Below, piece by piece: positions 18,788 to 28,195 of a stretch of 64,000 nt of DNA. Position 1 is the first letter of the stretch. The number at the start of each line of letters is the position of its first letter. The notes below the pieces were generated by a model. That model was given only the letters and a program-made list of their open reading frames with translations. It was not told the DNA's origin and did not search any database. Origin of the DNA: Moritella sp. PE36 (lineage in GTDB: Bacteria > Pseudomonadota > Gammaproteobacteria > Enterobacterales > Moritellaceae). Location of the stretch: the NCBI RefSeq assembly GCF_000170855.1, contig NZ_ABCQ01000012.1, positions 1 to 64,000 of the forward strand, written 5' to 3'. The position numbers and the translations under genes are program-made.

Positions 18788-21094
18788 ATGTTACAGATTA
18801 AACGGATTTTTGGTGCTTCATTCAAAATAGCCAATGGGTTATTACTCGCCTTCATCAGCCTGCATTTACATACTGCTATTGCTGTAGAGTTAACGTCAGA
18901 TAATGACAATCATAATGAACCGCAACGACCTAAAATTGGTCTTGCGTTAAGTGGTGGTGGGGCCAAGGGTGCGGCGCATTTAGGTGTCATCAAATATTTA
19001 GAAAAACATAATATTCCGGTAGATTACGTATCCGGCACCAGCATGGGCTCATTTATCGGTGGCATGTATGCCATGGGGCGTTCGTCTGCCGAGATTGAAA
19101 TCATCTTAGCCGAGTATGATTGGAGCCAAGGTTACAATGATGATGTGCCACGTGAGTCACTTTCAGTCAGAGAGAAGCAACGCCAGGATTCATTTCAAAT
19201 TCAAACCAATATTGGTTTTGACGGCACCAGTGTGGAATATCCATCTGGTTTTGTTCAAGGTCAGGGCATGGCTAAGTTATTACGACTCTCAACCAATAGC
19301 TTGCCCTACGTTAGCCACTTTGACTTGTTACCGATCCCTTATCGTGCCATTGCCACTAATGTAGAAACTATGCGTGAAGTGGTATTAGACCATGGTGATC
19401 TATCCAAAGTCATGCAGGCTAGTATGTCGATTCCCGGCGCGTTAACCCCGGTTATTATTGATGGTCAGCATCTTGTTGATGGCGGCATGGTGAATAACTT
19501 ACCTATTGGCATATTGCAGGAGATGGGGGCGGATATCATTATTGCGGTTGATATTGGCTCTCAGCTTTATCGCCAAGAGGAGATCACCAGTGCATTTTTA
19601 ATTTTTGATCAACTCTCGAGTTCCATGACACGCACCAGTGCCAATCAACAAATCGCAAAACTCACTGAGCAAGATATTTTACTGAGTCCAGAGATCGACG
19701 GTATTGGCACTGCAGATTTTGAATTAATGCTGGATGCTGTCGACCGAGGTGAAAAAGCCGCTGGTTATGCCAGCGCTAAACTCACCGTATTGTCACTATC
19801 AGACGCTGACTATGCGATATATCTACAACAAAAACAACGTAAAAAGCAGCAGCTAGCGCAAATAGACATCATCGAAATTCATAACATTAATATTAATACC
19901 GATACCCGTCTAAGCCCGAGAGTGATCGAAAATAAGCTAAGTTTAAAACGCGGCGATAAGATCACCGTCGCTGAGTTAGAGCAGCAAGTTGATGCGCTTT
20001 ATGCGTTAAATCTATTTCAAAAAGTCGATTACAGTATCACTGAAAAAAATGGTGTGCATGACTTGCATATTAATGTGGTTGAAAAAAGCTGGGGTCCTGG
20101 TTATGTCGATTTTAAATTTAACATTCAAGAGTCAACCACCAGTGATGACCGCCAACAAATAGGCTTGCAATACATACTGACTGATTTAAATCGACTGGGC
20201 GCGGAATGGCGTACCGAGTTTGTGTATGGCTCAGATTCAAACATTAGTACCGAATTTTACTCACCGATTGATTATAACCAATACTTTTTCTTTAAAGCTG
20301 GTGTACGTTTAGAAGACTATGAAAGTAAATTATATGTAAGTTCCGTTAATGATCCGGCACTAGAGCCGCTTGGTTCGGTATTTGAATATTTCCCGGTTAA
20401 AACCGAGCAAGTTGGTGTTTATGCGGAGCTAGGCGTTATCCCATTTTCTTGGGCGCAGATTGCGATAGGCAGTTATTATCAAGCGGGCAGCGCTGAAATT
20501 ATTGGTGCGAATATTAACAGTGATTTTGATAGTATGGGTTGGTATGTACAAATGCGTTTAGATTCATTCGATAACATCTCTTTTCCAACAAAAGGGTTTA
20601 AGCTTGATTCTGATGTTTACATTGATACCGGCGATTATTTAAATAGTAACGAAAATAATGTATTTTTTAGTTTGGATTGGCGTAATGCAGTGTCTTTCAA
20701 TCGCTCGACCGTTGAGTTTAAAGCATCGATGGCGAGTTATGATGGTCCGCCTATTTCCCCAACCTTTCAAGTCGGGCTCGGTGGTTTCCAAAATCTATCG
20801 GGCTATGGTATTAACGAGATCACCGGTAATTATAAAGGTCTGGTGGCATTAATCTATCGTCATCGCTTATTGGATAATAATCTTGGCGCATTTTCATTCC
20901 CGCTGTATGTGGGCGCGTCAATTGAACAGGGTAATGTGTGGAATAATAAAGATGACGTCAGCTTTGCTTCAACCATTTCTGCCGGTAGCGTATTTATTGC
21001 CTTAGATACCGGTATCGGTCCGGTGATGTTGTCTTACGGTTATGCCGAAGGTGGCCATGCTTCGGGTTATCTGTTTATTGGTAACAACTTTTAA
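18788..21094 (+). CDS. Patatin-like phospholipase fused to POTRA and Omp85-type beta-barrel (type Vd autotransporter-like)
   Basis: The 768-residue protein has a signal peptide (hydrophobic stretch GLLLAFISLHLHTAIA), then a patatin domain (about 48-330) with the oxyanion loop GGGAKGAAHLG, the nucleophile S85 in GTSMGS and the catalytic D231 in VDGGMVNNLP. A POTRA-like segment (about 365-435, IEIHNININTDTRLSPRVIE) and a C-terminal barrel domain related to BamA follow, ending in the outer-membrane-type FIGNNF. This layout is that of Pseudomonas PlpD, whose lipase is carried to the cell surface by its own barrel. The enzyme should be a lipase or phospholipase at the outer membrane. It stands alone after lpdA. 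Confidence 0.88.
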   Translation: MLQIKRIFGASFKIANGLLLAFISLHLHTAIAVELTSDNDNHNEPQRPKIGLALSGGGAKGAAHLGVIKYLEKHNIPVDYVSGTSMGSFIGGMYAMGRSSAEIEIILAEYDWSQGYNDDVPRESLSVREKQRQDSFQIQTNIGFDGTSVEYPSGFVQGQGMAKLLRLSTNSLPYVSHFDLLPIPYRAIATNVETMREVVLDHGDLSKVMQASMSIPGALTPVIIDGQHLVDGGMVNNLPIGILQEMGADIIIAVDIGSQLYRQEEITSAFLIFDQLSSSMTRTSANQQIAKLTEQDILLSPEIDGIGTADFELMLDAVDRGEKAAGYASAKLTVLSLSDADYAIYLQQKQRKKQQLAQIDIIEIHNININTDTRLSPRVIENKLSLKRGDKITVAELEQQVDALYALNLFQKVDYSITEKNGVHDLHINVVEKSWGPGYVDFKFNIQESTTSDDRQQIGLQYILTDLNRLGAEWRTEFVYGSDSNISTEFYSPIDYNQYFFFKAGVRLEDYESKLYVSSVNDPALEPLGSVFEYFPVKTEQVGVYAELGVIPFSWAQIAIGSYYQAGSAEIIGANINSDFDSMGWYVQMRLDSFDNISFPTKGFKLDSDVYIDTGDYLNSNENNVFFSLDWRNAVSFNRSTVEFKASMASYDGPPISPTFQVGLGGFQNLSGYGINEITGNYKGLVALIYRHRLLDNNLGAFSFPLYVGASIEQGNVWNNKDDVSFASTISAGSVFIALDTGIGPVMLSYGYAEGGHASGYLFIGNNF

Positions 21095-21121
21095 TTACTC
21101 ACTCGTGTGACTTTCAATATG

Positions 21122-21165
21122 ACGCCATACTTTGCTCGTTATTTGTAACGGGAAAAGTATGGCGT
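21122..21165 (+). terminator. Stem-loop after the patatin gene
   Basis: ACGCCATACTTT and AAAGTATGGCGT are a perfect 12-bp inverted repeat with a 20-nt loop, about 30 bp past the stop. No long T-run follows. The rest of the 334-bp gap to 21429 is AT-rich, presumably holds the next promoter and shows no ORF. Confidence 0.6.
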
Positions 21166-21428
21166 TATATATGCAGCATCATGATTTACATTAGACATCG
21201 CGTTATTTTTCCTTTTATATGCTTTCAGCGTTAACCTTCAATTAAGACCTAAATACCTAAGTAATAACTTTGCGTAACATTAACCCGTCGACGCAGCACG
21301 TTATTTGGATGTTATTATTCAATATTGAAGTATGAATCTGCATTTAATGCATTGATAGCACTGGTTTTTTGTATAGTACTAACACAAGTAGGAACCTGGT
21401 TTCAATAATTTAATACGGACATTAAATA

Positions 21429-22823
21429 ATGAAAGCATCGAGAACATTTAAAATTAGTAGTAATACATATTCTTTTTTATATCGCTTATTAGATATAGCT
21501 ACCATCGTGGGATCATTTTGGTTGGCACTGGCTATTTATGGCATCACGTCACATGATAATTATCTTATCGCGATGTTAATTACCTTGGTTGTGTATTTAT
21601 ATACGGCTGAGTTCTTTGAAATTTATAGAACCTGGCGGGTAAATCAATTTCAACAAATGGTATTAACATCATGGGCCGCGCTTATTGTCGCTTTTCTTTC
21701 TTTAATTCTGTCATTATTTTTAGTTAAGCAAACCAGTGATTTTTCGAGAGTTACTATCGCCATTTGGTTTGCTCAGGTATTTGTACTGATGTTTTCGTGG
21801 CGTTACCTTAATCATAAATTGAAAGTAACACGTCGTAAATTAGGTTTTAATTTACAAAAGATGGCTATTATCGGCGCAACAGAACGCGGCGAGAAACTCT
21901 TTAATGAAGTCGCTAAGCACAATGAACTCGGCTATGATTTTGTTGGTTTTTATGATGATCGTGATGAATCGAGAACGTATAATAATTTAACTATTATGGG
22001 TGATATTGACCAAGCGGTTGATGAAGCCCGTGATGGTAAGGTCGACGTACTCTTTATCGCGTTACCGAGTATTGCAGAGCAGCGACTATTAGATATTATA
22101 TCAAAATTGGGTGATACCACCGTGGATGTTCATATTGTACCTGATCTGGTGATGTCTGGTTTAATGCATGCTCGTATTGATCATATCGGCCATGTCGATA
22201 CGCTTAGTGTGTTTGAATCACCCTATTTGGGCGCAAAGAATTGGATCAAGCGCTTGGAAGATATCATTGTTAGTCTACTGATCATATTGTTGATCGCACC
22301 TATTCTACTCGCCATTGCCGTAGGCATTAAGCTCACCTCAAAAGGTCCGGTATTATTCAAACAACGTCGTTATGGCTTACGTGGCGAAGAAATTCTGGTA
22401 TGGAAGTTCCGTTCTATGACGGTAATGGAAGATAGTGACAAAGTGATACAAGCAACAAAAAATGATGTGCGGATCACCCCCTTCGGTGGATTCTTACGCC
22501 GAACTTCTTTAGATGAACTGCCGCAATTTTTTAATGTATTGGCTGGGGATATGTCTGTCGTTGGTCCTAGGCCTCATGCTGTTGCCCATAATGAAGAATA
22601 CCGAGGGCAGGTGCAATATTATATGTTGCGTCATCAGGTAAAACCTGGGATCACCGGATGGGCACAAATAAGTGGTTGGCGTGGAGAAACCGATACCTTA
22701 GAGAAAATGGAAAAACGTATTGAGTTTGATTTACAATATATCCGTCACTGGACTGTATTTTTCGATATTAAAATTATCTTCTTAACCATATTTAAAGGTT
22801 TTGTGAATAAGAACGCGTATTAA
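21429..22823 (+). CDS. Undecaprenyl-phosphate glucose/galactose phosphotransferase (WcaJ/VpsL type)
   Basis: This polyprenyl-phosphate hexose-1-phosphate transferase starts a repeat unit by placing a sugar phosphate, probably glucose-1-P, on undecaprenyl phosphate at the inner membrane. The 464-residue protein has four N-terminal hydrophobic helices (about 15-125), a CoA-binding-like Rossmann segment (KMAIIGATERGEKLFNEV), and the C-terminal transferase domain after a membrane helix near residue 285, with FKQRRYGLRGEEILVWKFRSM, TSLDELPQFFNVLAGDMSVV and GPRPHAV. These are the catalytic motifs of the bacterial sugar transferase family. It opens the polysaccharide locus. Its 3' end overlaps the convergent ligase gene by 32 bp. 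The exact sugar cannot be told from sequence. Confidence 0.92.
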   Translation: MKASRTFKISSNTYSFLYRLLDIATIVGSFWLALAIYGITSHDNYLIAMLITLVVYLYTAEFFEIYRTWRVNQFQQMVLTSWAALIVAFLSLILSLFLVKQTSDFSRVTIAIWFAQVFVLMFSWRYLNHKLKVTRRKLGFNLQKMAIIGATERGEKLFNEVAKHNELGYDFVGFYDDRDESRTYNNLTIMGDIDQAVDEARDGKVDVLFIALPSIAEQRLLDIISKLGDTTVDVHIVPDLVMSGLMHARIDHIGHVDTLSVFESPYLGAKNWIKRLEDIIVSLLIILLIAPILLAIAVGIKLTSKGPVLFKQRRYGLRGEEILVWKFRSMTVMEDSDKVIQATKNDVRITPFGGFLRRTSLDELPQFFNVLAGDMSVVGPRPHAVAHNEEYRGQVQYYMLRHQVKPGITGWAQISGWRGETDTLEKMEKRIEFDLQYIRHWTVFFDIKIIFLTIFKGFVNKNAY

Positions 22824-24096
22824 GCCTGCCCACAACCAAACTCAATGATAAAATACTCACAAACATCACCGCAATAGCCGGTGATTGCAACGAAAAATCA
22901 ACCGTTGAATGTAACAGCATATGTAATATCGCAATACAGGACCCAAACGCAATACCTTGAAATAAAGGGGTTCGCCTTGTTTTCATGGTGCGTACTGATA
23001 GTAATAAGCAGTACAGCATCATACCACCTAACATCAGCGTTATCGGTAAGCCTAACTCTACTGCGAACTGAATATAATCATTGTGTGCATGATCGTAAAA
23101 GCCCGAATACACCTCTGGATGATAACGCGGAAAGCTTGAATAGAAACTACCACCACCGCTGCCAAATATTGGCTGGTCTTGGATCATAGGCAATGCATCT
23201 CGTACGACTTCATCGCGCGTTTCGGATGCTAGCGATGTTTCCACTAAACGTTGTTTTATTTTTTCAACGCCAAAAATAGAGCCAATTAAAATTAAATCTA
23301 ACACAAAGAAGCTAATGATTAATAGCTTGAGGTTTTTCGGCGGATTGTTATAGATAAACAATGCAAGCAAGCTCACCGCGGCTAACGCCATAAAGAATGC
23401 TGAGTTGCCCATCCGTGAACGCGTTAAAATTAAACCGATAAACATAATGATCAAGCCCAAGCGGATCACCATCTTAGCGCTTAATAATATGTTGGCTAAG
23501 GCTCTAATTCTATCTCGCAGGCGAGAGCGGTTATGATCGTAGGATAATTGGCTGATCAAAATACCAATGCCAATTGATAACGTTAGCGCTAAATAGTTGG
23601 CCAGTTGGTTTTGATATACAAACGTACCATTCGCTCTATTACCATAAGGAATACCAAATACCGGACTGGGGCTGCCCACACTCAAGTTTAACCAGCTAGC
23701 GTAAATACCTTGATATACACCGGCTAAGAACAAGGCTAATGCAAATTGGTAGACTGTTTTTTTGTCGGTCACATAACAGCAAATTAACCACGCGAGTAAC
23801 GTTAAGGCTAAGGTCTTTAATAACATCAACTGTGTCGCGGTTGGGTCTAAAGACAGTCCGGCTAAGACTTGTAATAGCAACCATACACAAGTCACAGTTA
23901 GAGGGATTAATACCGGCAGCGAATAGCGAGGCGGAAGGAGCGGTTTATCGCGTTTTACTACCGTCATTAGATGAAAAATAAAAATAGCAAAAATCCAAAA
24001 TTCGATACTTGAACTTGCCCAAATACGATTCGCGCCTAGCGGGATCGGCGCATAAAAAATGACAGCGCAAATGTTATAAAAAATAAAATTTTGCAA
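22792..24096 (-). CDS. O-antigen ligase/polymerase family membrane protein (Wzy_C)
   Basis: The 434-residue protein has about 10-12 hydrophobic segments and the Wzy_C/WaaL signature around residues 335-350 (FYDHAHNDYIQFAVELGLP), with the periplasmic His that is essential in WaaL-type ligases. Earlier in the loop is GGGSFYSSFPRYHPEVYSG. Such proteins either ligate undecaprenyl-linked glycans to lipid A-core or other acceptors, or polymerise repeat units. A separate Wzy-like protein is encoded at 31549, so a ligase role or a second polymerase is possible. It is convergent with the sugar transferase. Confidence 0.85.
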   Translation of the reverse strand: MQNFIFYNICAVIFYAPIPLGANRIWASSSIEFWIFAIFIFHLMTVVKRDKPLLPPRYSLPVLIPLTVTCVWLLLQVLAGLSLDPTATQLMLLKTLALTLLAWLICCYVTDKKTVYQFALALFLAGVYQGIYASWLNLSVGSPSPVFGIPYGNRANGTFVYQNQLANYLALTLSIGIGILISQLSYDHNRSRLRDRIRALANILLSAKMVIRLGLIIMFIGLILTRSRMGNSAFFMALAAVSLLALFIYNNPPKNLKLLIISFFVLDLILIGSIFGVEKIKQRLVETSLASETRDEVVRDALPMIQDQPIFGSGGGSFYSSFPRYHPEVYSGFYDHAHNDYIQFAVELGLPITLMLGGMMLYCLLLSVRTMKTRRTPLFQGIAFGSCIAILHMLLHSTVDFSLQSPAIAVMFVSILSLSLVVGRLNTRSYSQNL

Positions 24097-24170
24097 GATA
24101 TAGCACCTAATAAAAAAAAGACCCTAAAAGGGCCTTTGAAAATACGTATTTTTTTCATCAATTACGATGT

Positions 24171-25217
24171 TTAAACGTTCTTCGAGATACCACCATTGCC
24201 ACCATTACCTGGATTATTTGGTGTTTTACGTGGTGAGACGCCAGCAGCAATCGCTGCCGCTACGTCGGCGGCTCTCGCGGCTGCTACTTCCGAAACTGTT
24301 AATCCAACCGCAGATTCAGGACCTGCTGCTGTGGCTTCTGATACTAACGTCGCATCGATACCCTGGGCGACGGCTAATGCAACAACCGTATCTGAGTCAA
24401 CGCCAGCCTCAACCATCGCTGCCGCAACTGATTGAACTAAAAGTGGATCGTCACCGCTGCTTGCAAGTATATTGGATAATAGTATTTCCATTTCTTCGAC
24501 ACTGCTCATCAATGCAAATGCTTGTGCAATAATTTCTTGGGCATTAGCTGGATCATTAGCAATGGCTTGAATAATTAACTCAGCTGGTGATAATTCAGCA
24601 GTCACACTGTCAACTTCAGTCGGTAAACTGGCTAATGTGATGGTGTTTTCTGTATTTGATAATGCGGGCAAATTTTCTTGCACCATTGATTCTGCTTGTG
24701 CAAGTTCGTTGCTAATAACAGGGGCGGTATTGTCTTTAGTAAGTGGCTCAGCTTGTGTGAGTTCGTTGCTAAGAACAGGGTCGGTATTGTCTTTAGCAAT
24801 TGGCTCTGCTTGTGCGATTTCGTTGCTAATAACAGGGTCGGTATTGTCTTTAGCAATTGGCTCAACTTGTGCGAGTTCGTTGCTAATAACAGGGTTGGTA
24901 TTGTCTTTAGCAATTGGTTCTGCTTGTGCGAGTTCGTTGCTAATAACAGGGTTGGTATTGTCTTTAGAAATTGGTTCTGCTTGTGCGAGTTCGTTGCTAA
25001 TAACAGGGTTGGTATTGTCTTTAGCAATTGGTTCTGCTTGTGCGAGTTCGTTGCTAATAACAGGGTTGGTATTGTCTTTAGCAATTGGTTCTGCTTGTGC
25101 GAGTTCGGTGCTAGTCACTGCGTCCGTATTTTCTGTCGTTGCAACGTCTGCCGCTGTCGCGAGTATAGGGGCACTCAATGATGTAAGAAGTAAACTAGCT
25201 AAAGTTAGTTTTTTCAT
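24171..25217 (-). CDS. Secreted protein with 19-residue tandem repeats, function unknown
   Basis: I do not recognise a family. The 348-residue protein has a clear signal peptide (MKKLTLASLLLTSLSAPILA then TAADV). Residues ~40-178 are seven full and one partial copy of a 19-residue unit of the form AQAEPIAKDNTNPVISNEL. An Ala-rich predicted helical region follows (about 195-330) and a Gly/Asn tail ends the protein (NNPGNGGNGGISKNV). It is acidic and has no cysteines. It lies on the same strand downstream of lapG and lapD, after a 231-bp gap. A surface or matrix protein tied to the polysaccharide/LapDG system is plausible but unproven. Confidence 0.75.
   Translation of the reverse strand: MKKLTLASLLLTSLSAPILATAADVATTENTDAVTSTELAQAEPIAKDNTNPVISNELAQAEPIAKDNTNPVISNELAQAEPISKDNTNPVISNELAQAEPIAKDNTNPVISNELAQVEPIAKDNTDPVISNEIAQAEPIAKDNTDPVLSNELTQAEPLTKDNTAPVISNELAQAESMVQENLPALSNTENTITLASLPTEVDSVTAELSPAELIIQAIANDPANAQEIIAQAFALMSSVEEMEILLSNILASSGDDPLLVQSVAAAMVEAGVDSDTVVALAVAQGIDATLVSEATAAGPESAVGLTVSEVAAARAADVAAAIAAGVSPRKTPNNPGNGGNGGISKNV
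24684..25100 (-). repeat. 57-bp coding tandem repeat tract (about 7.3 copies)
   Basis: The unit is 57 bp (19 codons), and the central copies are almost identical (for example both contain TTCGTTGCTAATAACAGGG). The period is a multiple of three, so copy-number change keeps the frame. This also keeps other frames open and gives false ORFs on both strands. Confidence 0.92.
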
Positions 25218-25448
25218 TAAATAAATTCCTTATCTATAGATATAGTTAACAGGTAAGTATTTAACAACTGCCTACGTACCTAATCAGTAATATGCTACCA
25301 TGAAAATCATTGGTTTTTAAAGCTGTTTAGCTTAGTGGTTTATAGTTAAGTCATTGAATATTAATAATATACCGACACTTATATCATCTTGGTTGTTAAT
25401 CGCTACATTAGCCGGATAAACCGATATACATGGTTGTCATTAACGAAA

Positions 25449-27464
25449 TTATGGTTGCATCGACTCTTCAATGGTTGCGTAAGTCATTGCATGGCTGGAT
25501 TTAGCTAATTCGAATTGCTTATGAATGTAGATACCTTGGGCGGCATCGCAATTTAGTTCTTTAATTAGGTTAAAAATACTTTCGCTTTCAATATGTGCAG
25601 CTAACACTTTAATACCGACACTGTGAGCAATTTGAGTAATAGCCTGAATAAAAGCGTTGTTCTCTGGTTCTACATCAAGGTGGCGAATATAAGAGCCATC
25701 AATTTTTAAGTATTGAATATTTAGCCCTTTTAAATATTTGAATGAGGTAAAGCTAGAACCGAAATGATCAATGCAGACTTTAATGCCGAGTGAGTTAACA
25801 ACGGTAATGAAAGCGCTACTTGATTCGATAGACGACAGTACGGCATCTTCATTCACTTCAAAGACTAAGTGAGGTAATTTCTCGCGATTTATCGCATAGA
25901 AATTGGTTAACCAATGCCTAAACGCTAAGCAGTGCAGGGACTGATTGGTTAAGTTAATACCTATTACATCAAAACGGTCATTAAGGTTAAGCTGCGCTAA
26001 TTTTAGTAACACAATTTTGTCTAACGCTTCAGATTTATTTAAACGTTCTGCCATCGCAAATAACTGGCTGTTAGGTAGATGTATTTTTTCAAATAAGAAT
26101 TGGCTAAATATCTCATGGTATAAGGGGGTATTAGCATCACACATTACCGTTGGTTGGCACACCAATTCAACCTCATTATTGGCCACTAAGGTGTCGATGA
26201 TATGGCTCCATTGTTGAAAACCAAAATCTGGTGAGTTTGTCCCGTCAGTATAAATAATACCTTGTTTATTGGACGATAATTCTTGTGTATGCAAGGTATC
26301 AAGCTTGGCTAACAAGTTTGATACCTTTTCGGTTTGAGTAAATGATGTCGCAATCACATTTGCAAAGCCGTCGCTGTATGCTAACGAATTTAACATAACG
26401 AACTGTGTATTGAGTTGATGGCATATATCAATACTGCCCACATCACTACTCTTAATCGTAAACAGCAAGCTACCCCCGTGTGAACGAAATAACTGAGTGA
26501 TCATTATGGACTTAAATATGGCTTGAATGACGGCCACCGCGCGTTTTATATAGTCGTCACCAGCATGATAACCAGATTGAGCATTAATGGTATTCAATGA
26601 GGGCAACAATACCATGCCGATAATATATTGTTCATCATGGCTCATGGTGTGCTGTAAATGACTAAAGTGTTTGTCGAATGCTTTTCGATTCCCTAACTCA
26701 GTGAGTGGATCGATATAAATTTGACGACGGAGTGTTTCTGCATGTTGATTTAGCTCATCAAAATTAGCTTGGATATTAGTCACCATGTTATTCATGGCGG
26801 TAGTAACAGAGCTGATTTCACGTGTAAAAGCAGTATTATTAATCAGTGGGAATTGTTTTTGACATACTAAATTGGCTTGCTGCTCTAACTTGGCTAATGG
26901 GGCTAGTACAGCTCTAATAATATAATGGGCAAGTAATAATGATATAAATGAAATGATCAATGATAAGAAAAAATGATCACGAGTTTGCTGCCATAGATTT
27001 GCATAGGATACGCCGGTATTCGCTTGCACGCTTAACTTTGCCACGATATCCCAACCGTCATTAATTTCAGAGAATACAATAGGGGCAGCTAAGGTATTGG
27101 TATTCATAAAGTGGCTGGGCACCCCTTCAACATAATCATCATTGTAAGCAGAAAATATGACGCTATCGGCTAAGTCAGTCAAAATGATCGATTGGTAATA
27201 ACCGGAATCAAAAATTGCCGAGATCATGGTTTCTGCAATGACAATATTGTCTTTATCCATATAAGGAGAAATAGATAAACCTAAGCTGGTGGCCGTATCT
27301 TGTGCGTGTGATTGTAATTGTTGGTTGAGATAATCGCGGGTGGTTTTGACATTGATGATTTGCGAACCGATAAAACTAATGGTTACGATAGTTAAAATAA
27401 GGGTATAGAGTTGGGTACTCAAACTGAGCTTAGATTTATTGATAAAACAGTTCCTTTGTTTCAT
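25449..27464 (-). CDS. lapD: LapD-like c-di-GMP receptor with degenerate GGDEF and EAL domains
   Basis: LapD is an inner-membrane protein that binds c-di-GMP with its inactive EAL domain and then sequesters the periplasmic protease LapG. The protein has a first membrane helix (about 15-37), a periplasmic LapD/MoxY-type domain (~38-165) with the family-like ending WDIVAKLSVQANTG, a second helix (~170-192), a HAMP segment, a degenerate GGDEF (RSHGGSLLF near residue 333) and a degenerate EAL (YHEIF near residue 450) ending with DHFGSSFTSFKYLKGLNIQYLKIDG. Neither domain has its catalytic signature, so a receptor role is inferred. The ATG at 27464 has AGAAAG upstream; a GTG three codons earlier is possible. 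lapG lies 74 bp upstream. Confidence 0.85.
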   Translation of the reverse strand: MKQRNCFINKSKLSLSTQLYTLILTIVTISFIGSQIINVKTTRDYLNQQLQSHAQDTATSLGLSISPYMDKDNIVIAETMISAIFDSGYYQSIILTDLADSVIFSAYNDDYVEGVPSHFMNTNTLAAPIVFSEINDGWDIVAKLSVQANTGVSYANLWQQTRDHFFLSLIISFISLLLAHYIIRAVLAPLAKLEQQANLVCQKQFPLINNTAFTREISSVTTAMNNMVTNIQANFDELNQHAETLRRQIYIDPLTELGNRKAFDKHFSHLQHTMSHDEQYIIGMVLLPSLNTINAQSGYHAGDDYIKRAVAVIQAIFKSIMITQLFRSHGGSLLFTIKSSDVGSIDICHQLNTQFVMLNSLAYSDGFANVIATSFTQTEKVSNLLAKLDTLHTQELSSNKQGIIYTDGTNSPDFGFQQWSHIIDTLVANNEVELVCQPTVMCDANTPLYHEIFSQFLFEKIHLPNSQLFAMAERLNKSEALDKIVLLKLAQLNLNDRFDVIGINLTNQSLHCLAFRHWLTNFYAINREKLPHLVFEVNEDAVLSSIESSSAFITVVNSLGIKVCIDHFGSSFTSFKYLKGLNIQYLKIDGSYIRHLDVEPENNAFIQAITQIAHSVGIKVLAAHIESESIFNLIKELNCDAAQGIYIHKQFELAKSSHAMTYATIEESMQP

Positions 27465-27538
27465 TAAATACACTTTCTATTGAGGCGTGATGCTTAGCAG
27501 GGTAGCAGATATTATTTTAAATAAAGGCTGAGTTAATG

Positions 27539-28195
27539 CTAAATATTATTTTTTTCAATTTTGGTCACAAGATCTCGCCATGCTGATACGCCGCGACTAT
27601 TGGTTACTTTCTTCCCTCGACCTTTGGCCTTTGCTGTCCATAAACCTTGGCCATTAAAGCTGTAAATTGGTTTTAAATCTCGACGTAAACTGGTCGGTAA
27701 TATCTGCGGATTAAAATTGTCTAATACCACCGTTTTTGCTGTTTTATTTTCGGTATATAACAATACCATGTGCGGCTGATTAACCTTGAGATGGCGAACG
27801 TACATTAAGCGTAATTTTTCTTCAGGGATGCCTAACGCGATCAAGCTAAAGAATTTAGCAATCACAAAATCTTCACAATCTCCCATGCCTTGGCCAATTG
27901 TTTCGGCTGGTGAAGCCCAATAGTCGGGTTTTTTCCAGAGTTCGCTATCGGTTTTGTAAATAATTTCACGATTAAAAAAATTATTTATTTTATTCACTTT
28001 ATCCCAATCCGAGCTTAATTTTGATGATTCGAGAAGTGACTGCCAGCGTTTAGCTCTTGCAGTTGCATCATCACCATATTCCAATGTTAATTGGTTATAA
28101 AAATCATAACTAAAAGATTGGCTGATATATGCGGTGGCCGGAGAGGCACTAAGCGCGATAAATAGGCAAGGTAAACGCAGGTGTTTTACAATCAT
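27539..28195 (-). CDS. lapG: LapG-like periplasmic cysteine protease (transglutaminase-like, BTLCP)
   Basis: LapG is a calcium-dependent periplasmic protease that cuts the N-terminus of large surface adhesins (LapA type) and frees cells from biofilm when c-di-GMP is low. The 218-residue protein has a signal peptide (CLFIALSASPATAY) and the catalytic triad C107 in GMGDCEDFVIAKF, H142 in QPHMVLLY and D159 in VVLDNFNPQI. The Asp and Glu flanking the Cys match the calcium-binding pair of Pseudomonas LapG. It is followed by lapD on the same strand, as in other lap loci. No adhesin substrate or LapBCE transporter is encoded in this window. Confidence 0.88.
   Translation of the reverse strand: MIVKHLRLPCLFIALSASPATAYISQSFSYDFYNQLTLEYGDDATARAKRWQSLLESSKLSSDWDKVNKINNFFNREIIYKTDSELWKKPDYWASPAETIGQGMGDCEDFVIAKFFSLIALGIPEEKLRLMYVRHLKVNQPHMVLLYTENKTAKTVVLDNFNPQILPTSLRRDLKPIYSFNGQGLWTAKAKGRGKKVTNSRGVSAWRDLVTKIEKNNI

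Noticed and set aside
24684-25100. CRISPR-like array
   Set aside because: The 57-bp units are contiguous with no unique spacers and lie in a coding frame.
24637-25224. Open frames on the plus strand and in another minus frame across the 57-bp repeats
   Set aside because: The repeat period is a multiple of three, so any frame open in one unit stays open in all. Only the minus frame with a signal peptide and non-repetitive C-terminal part makes sense.
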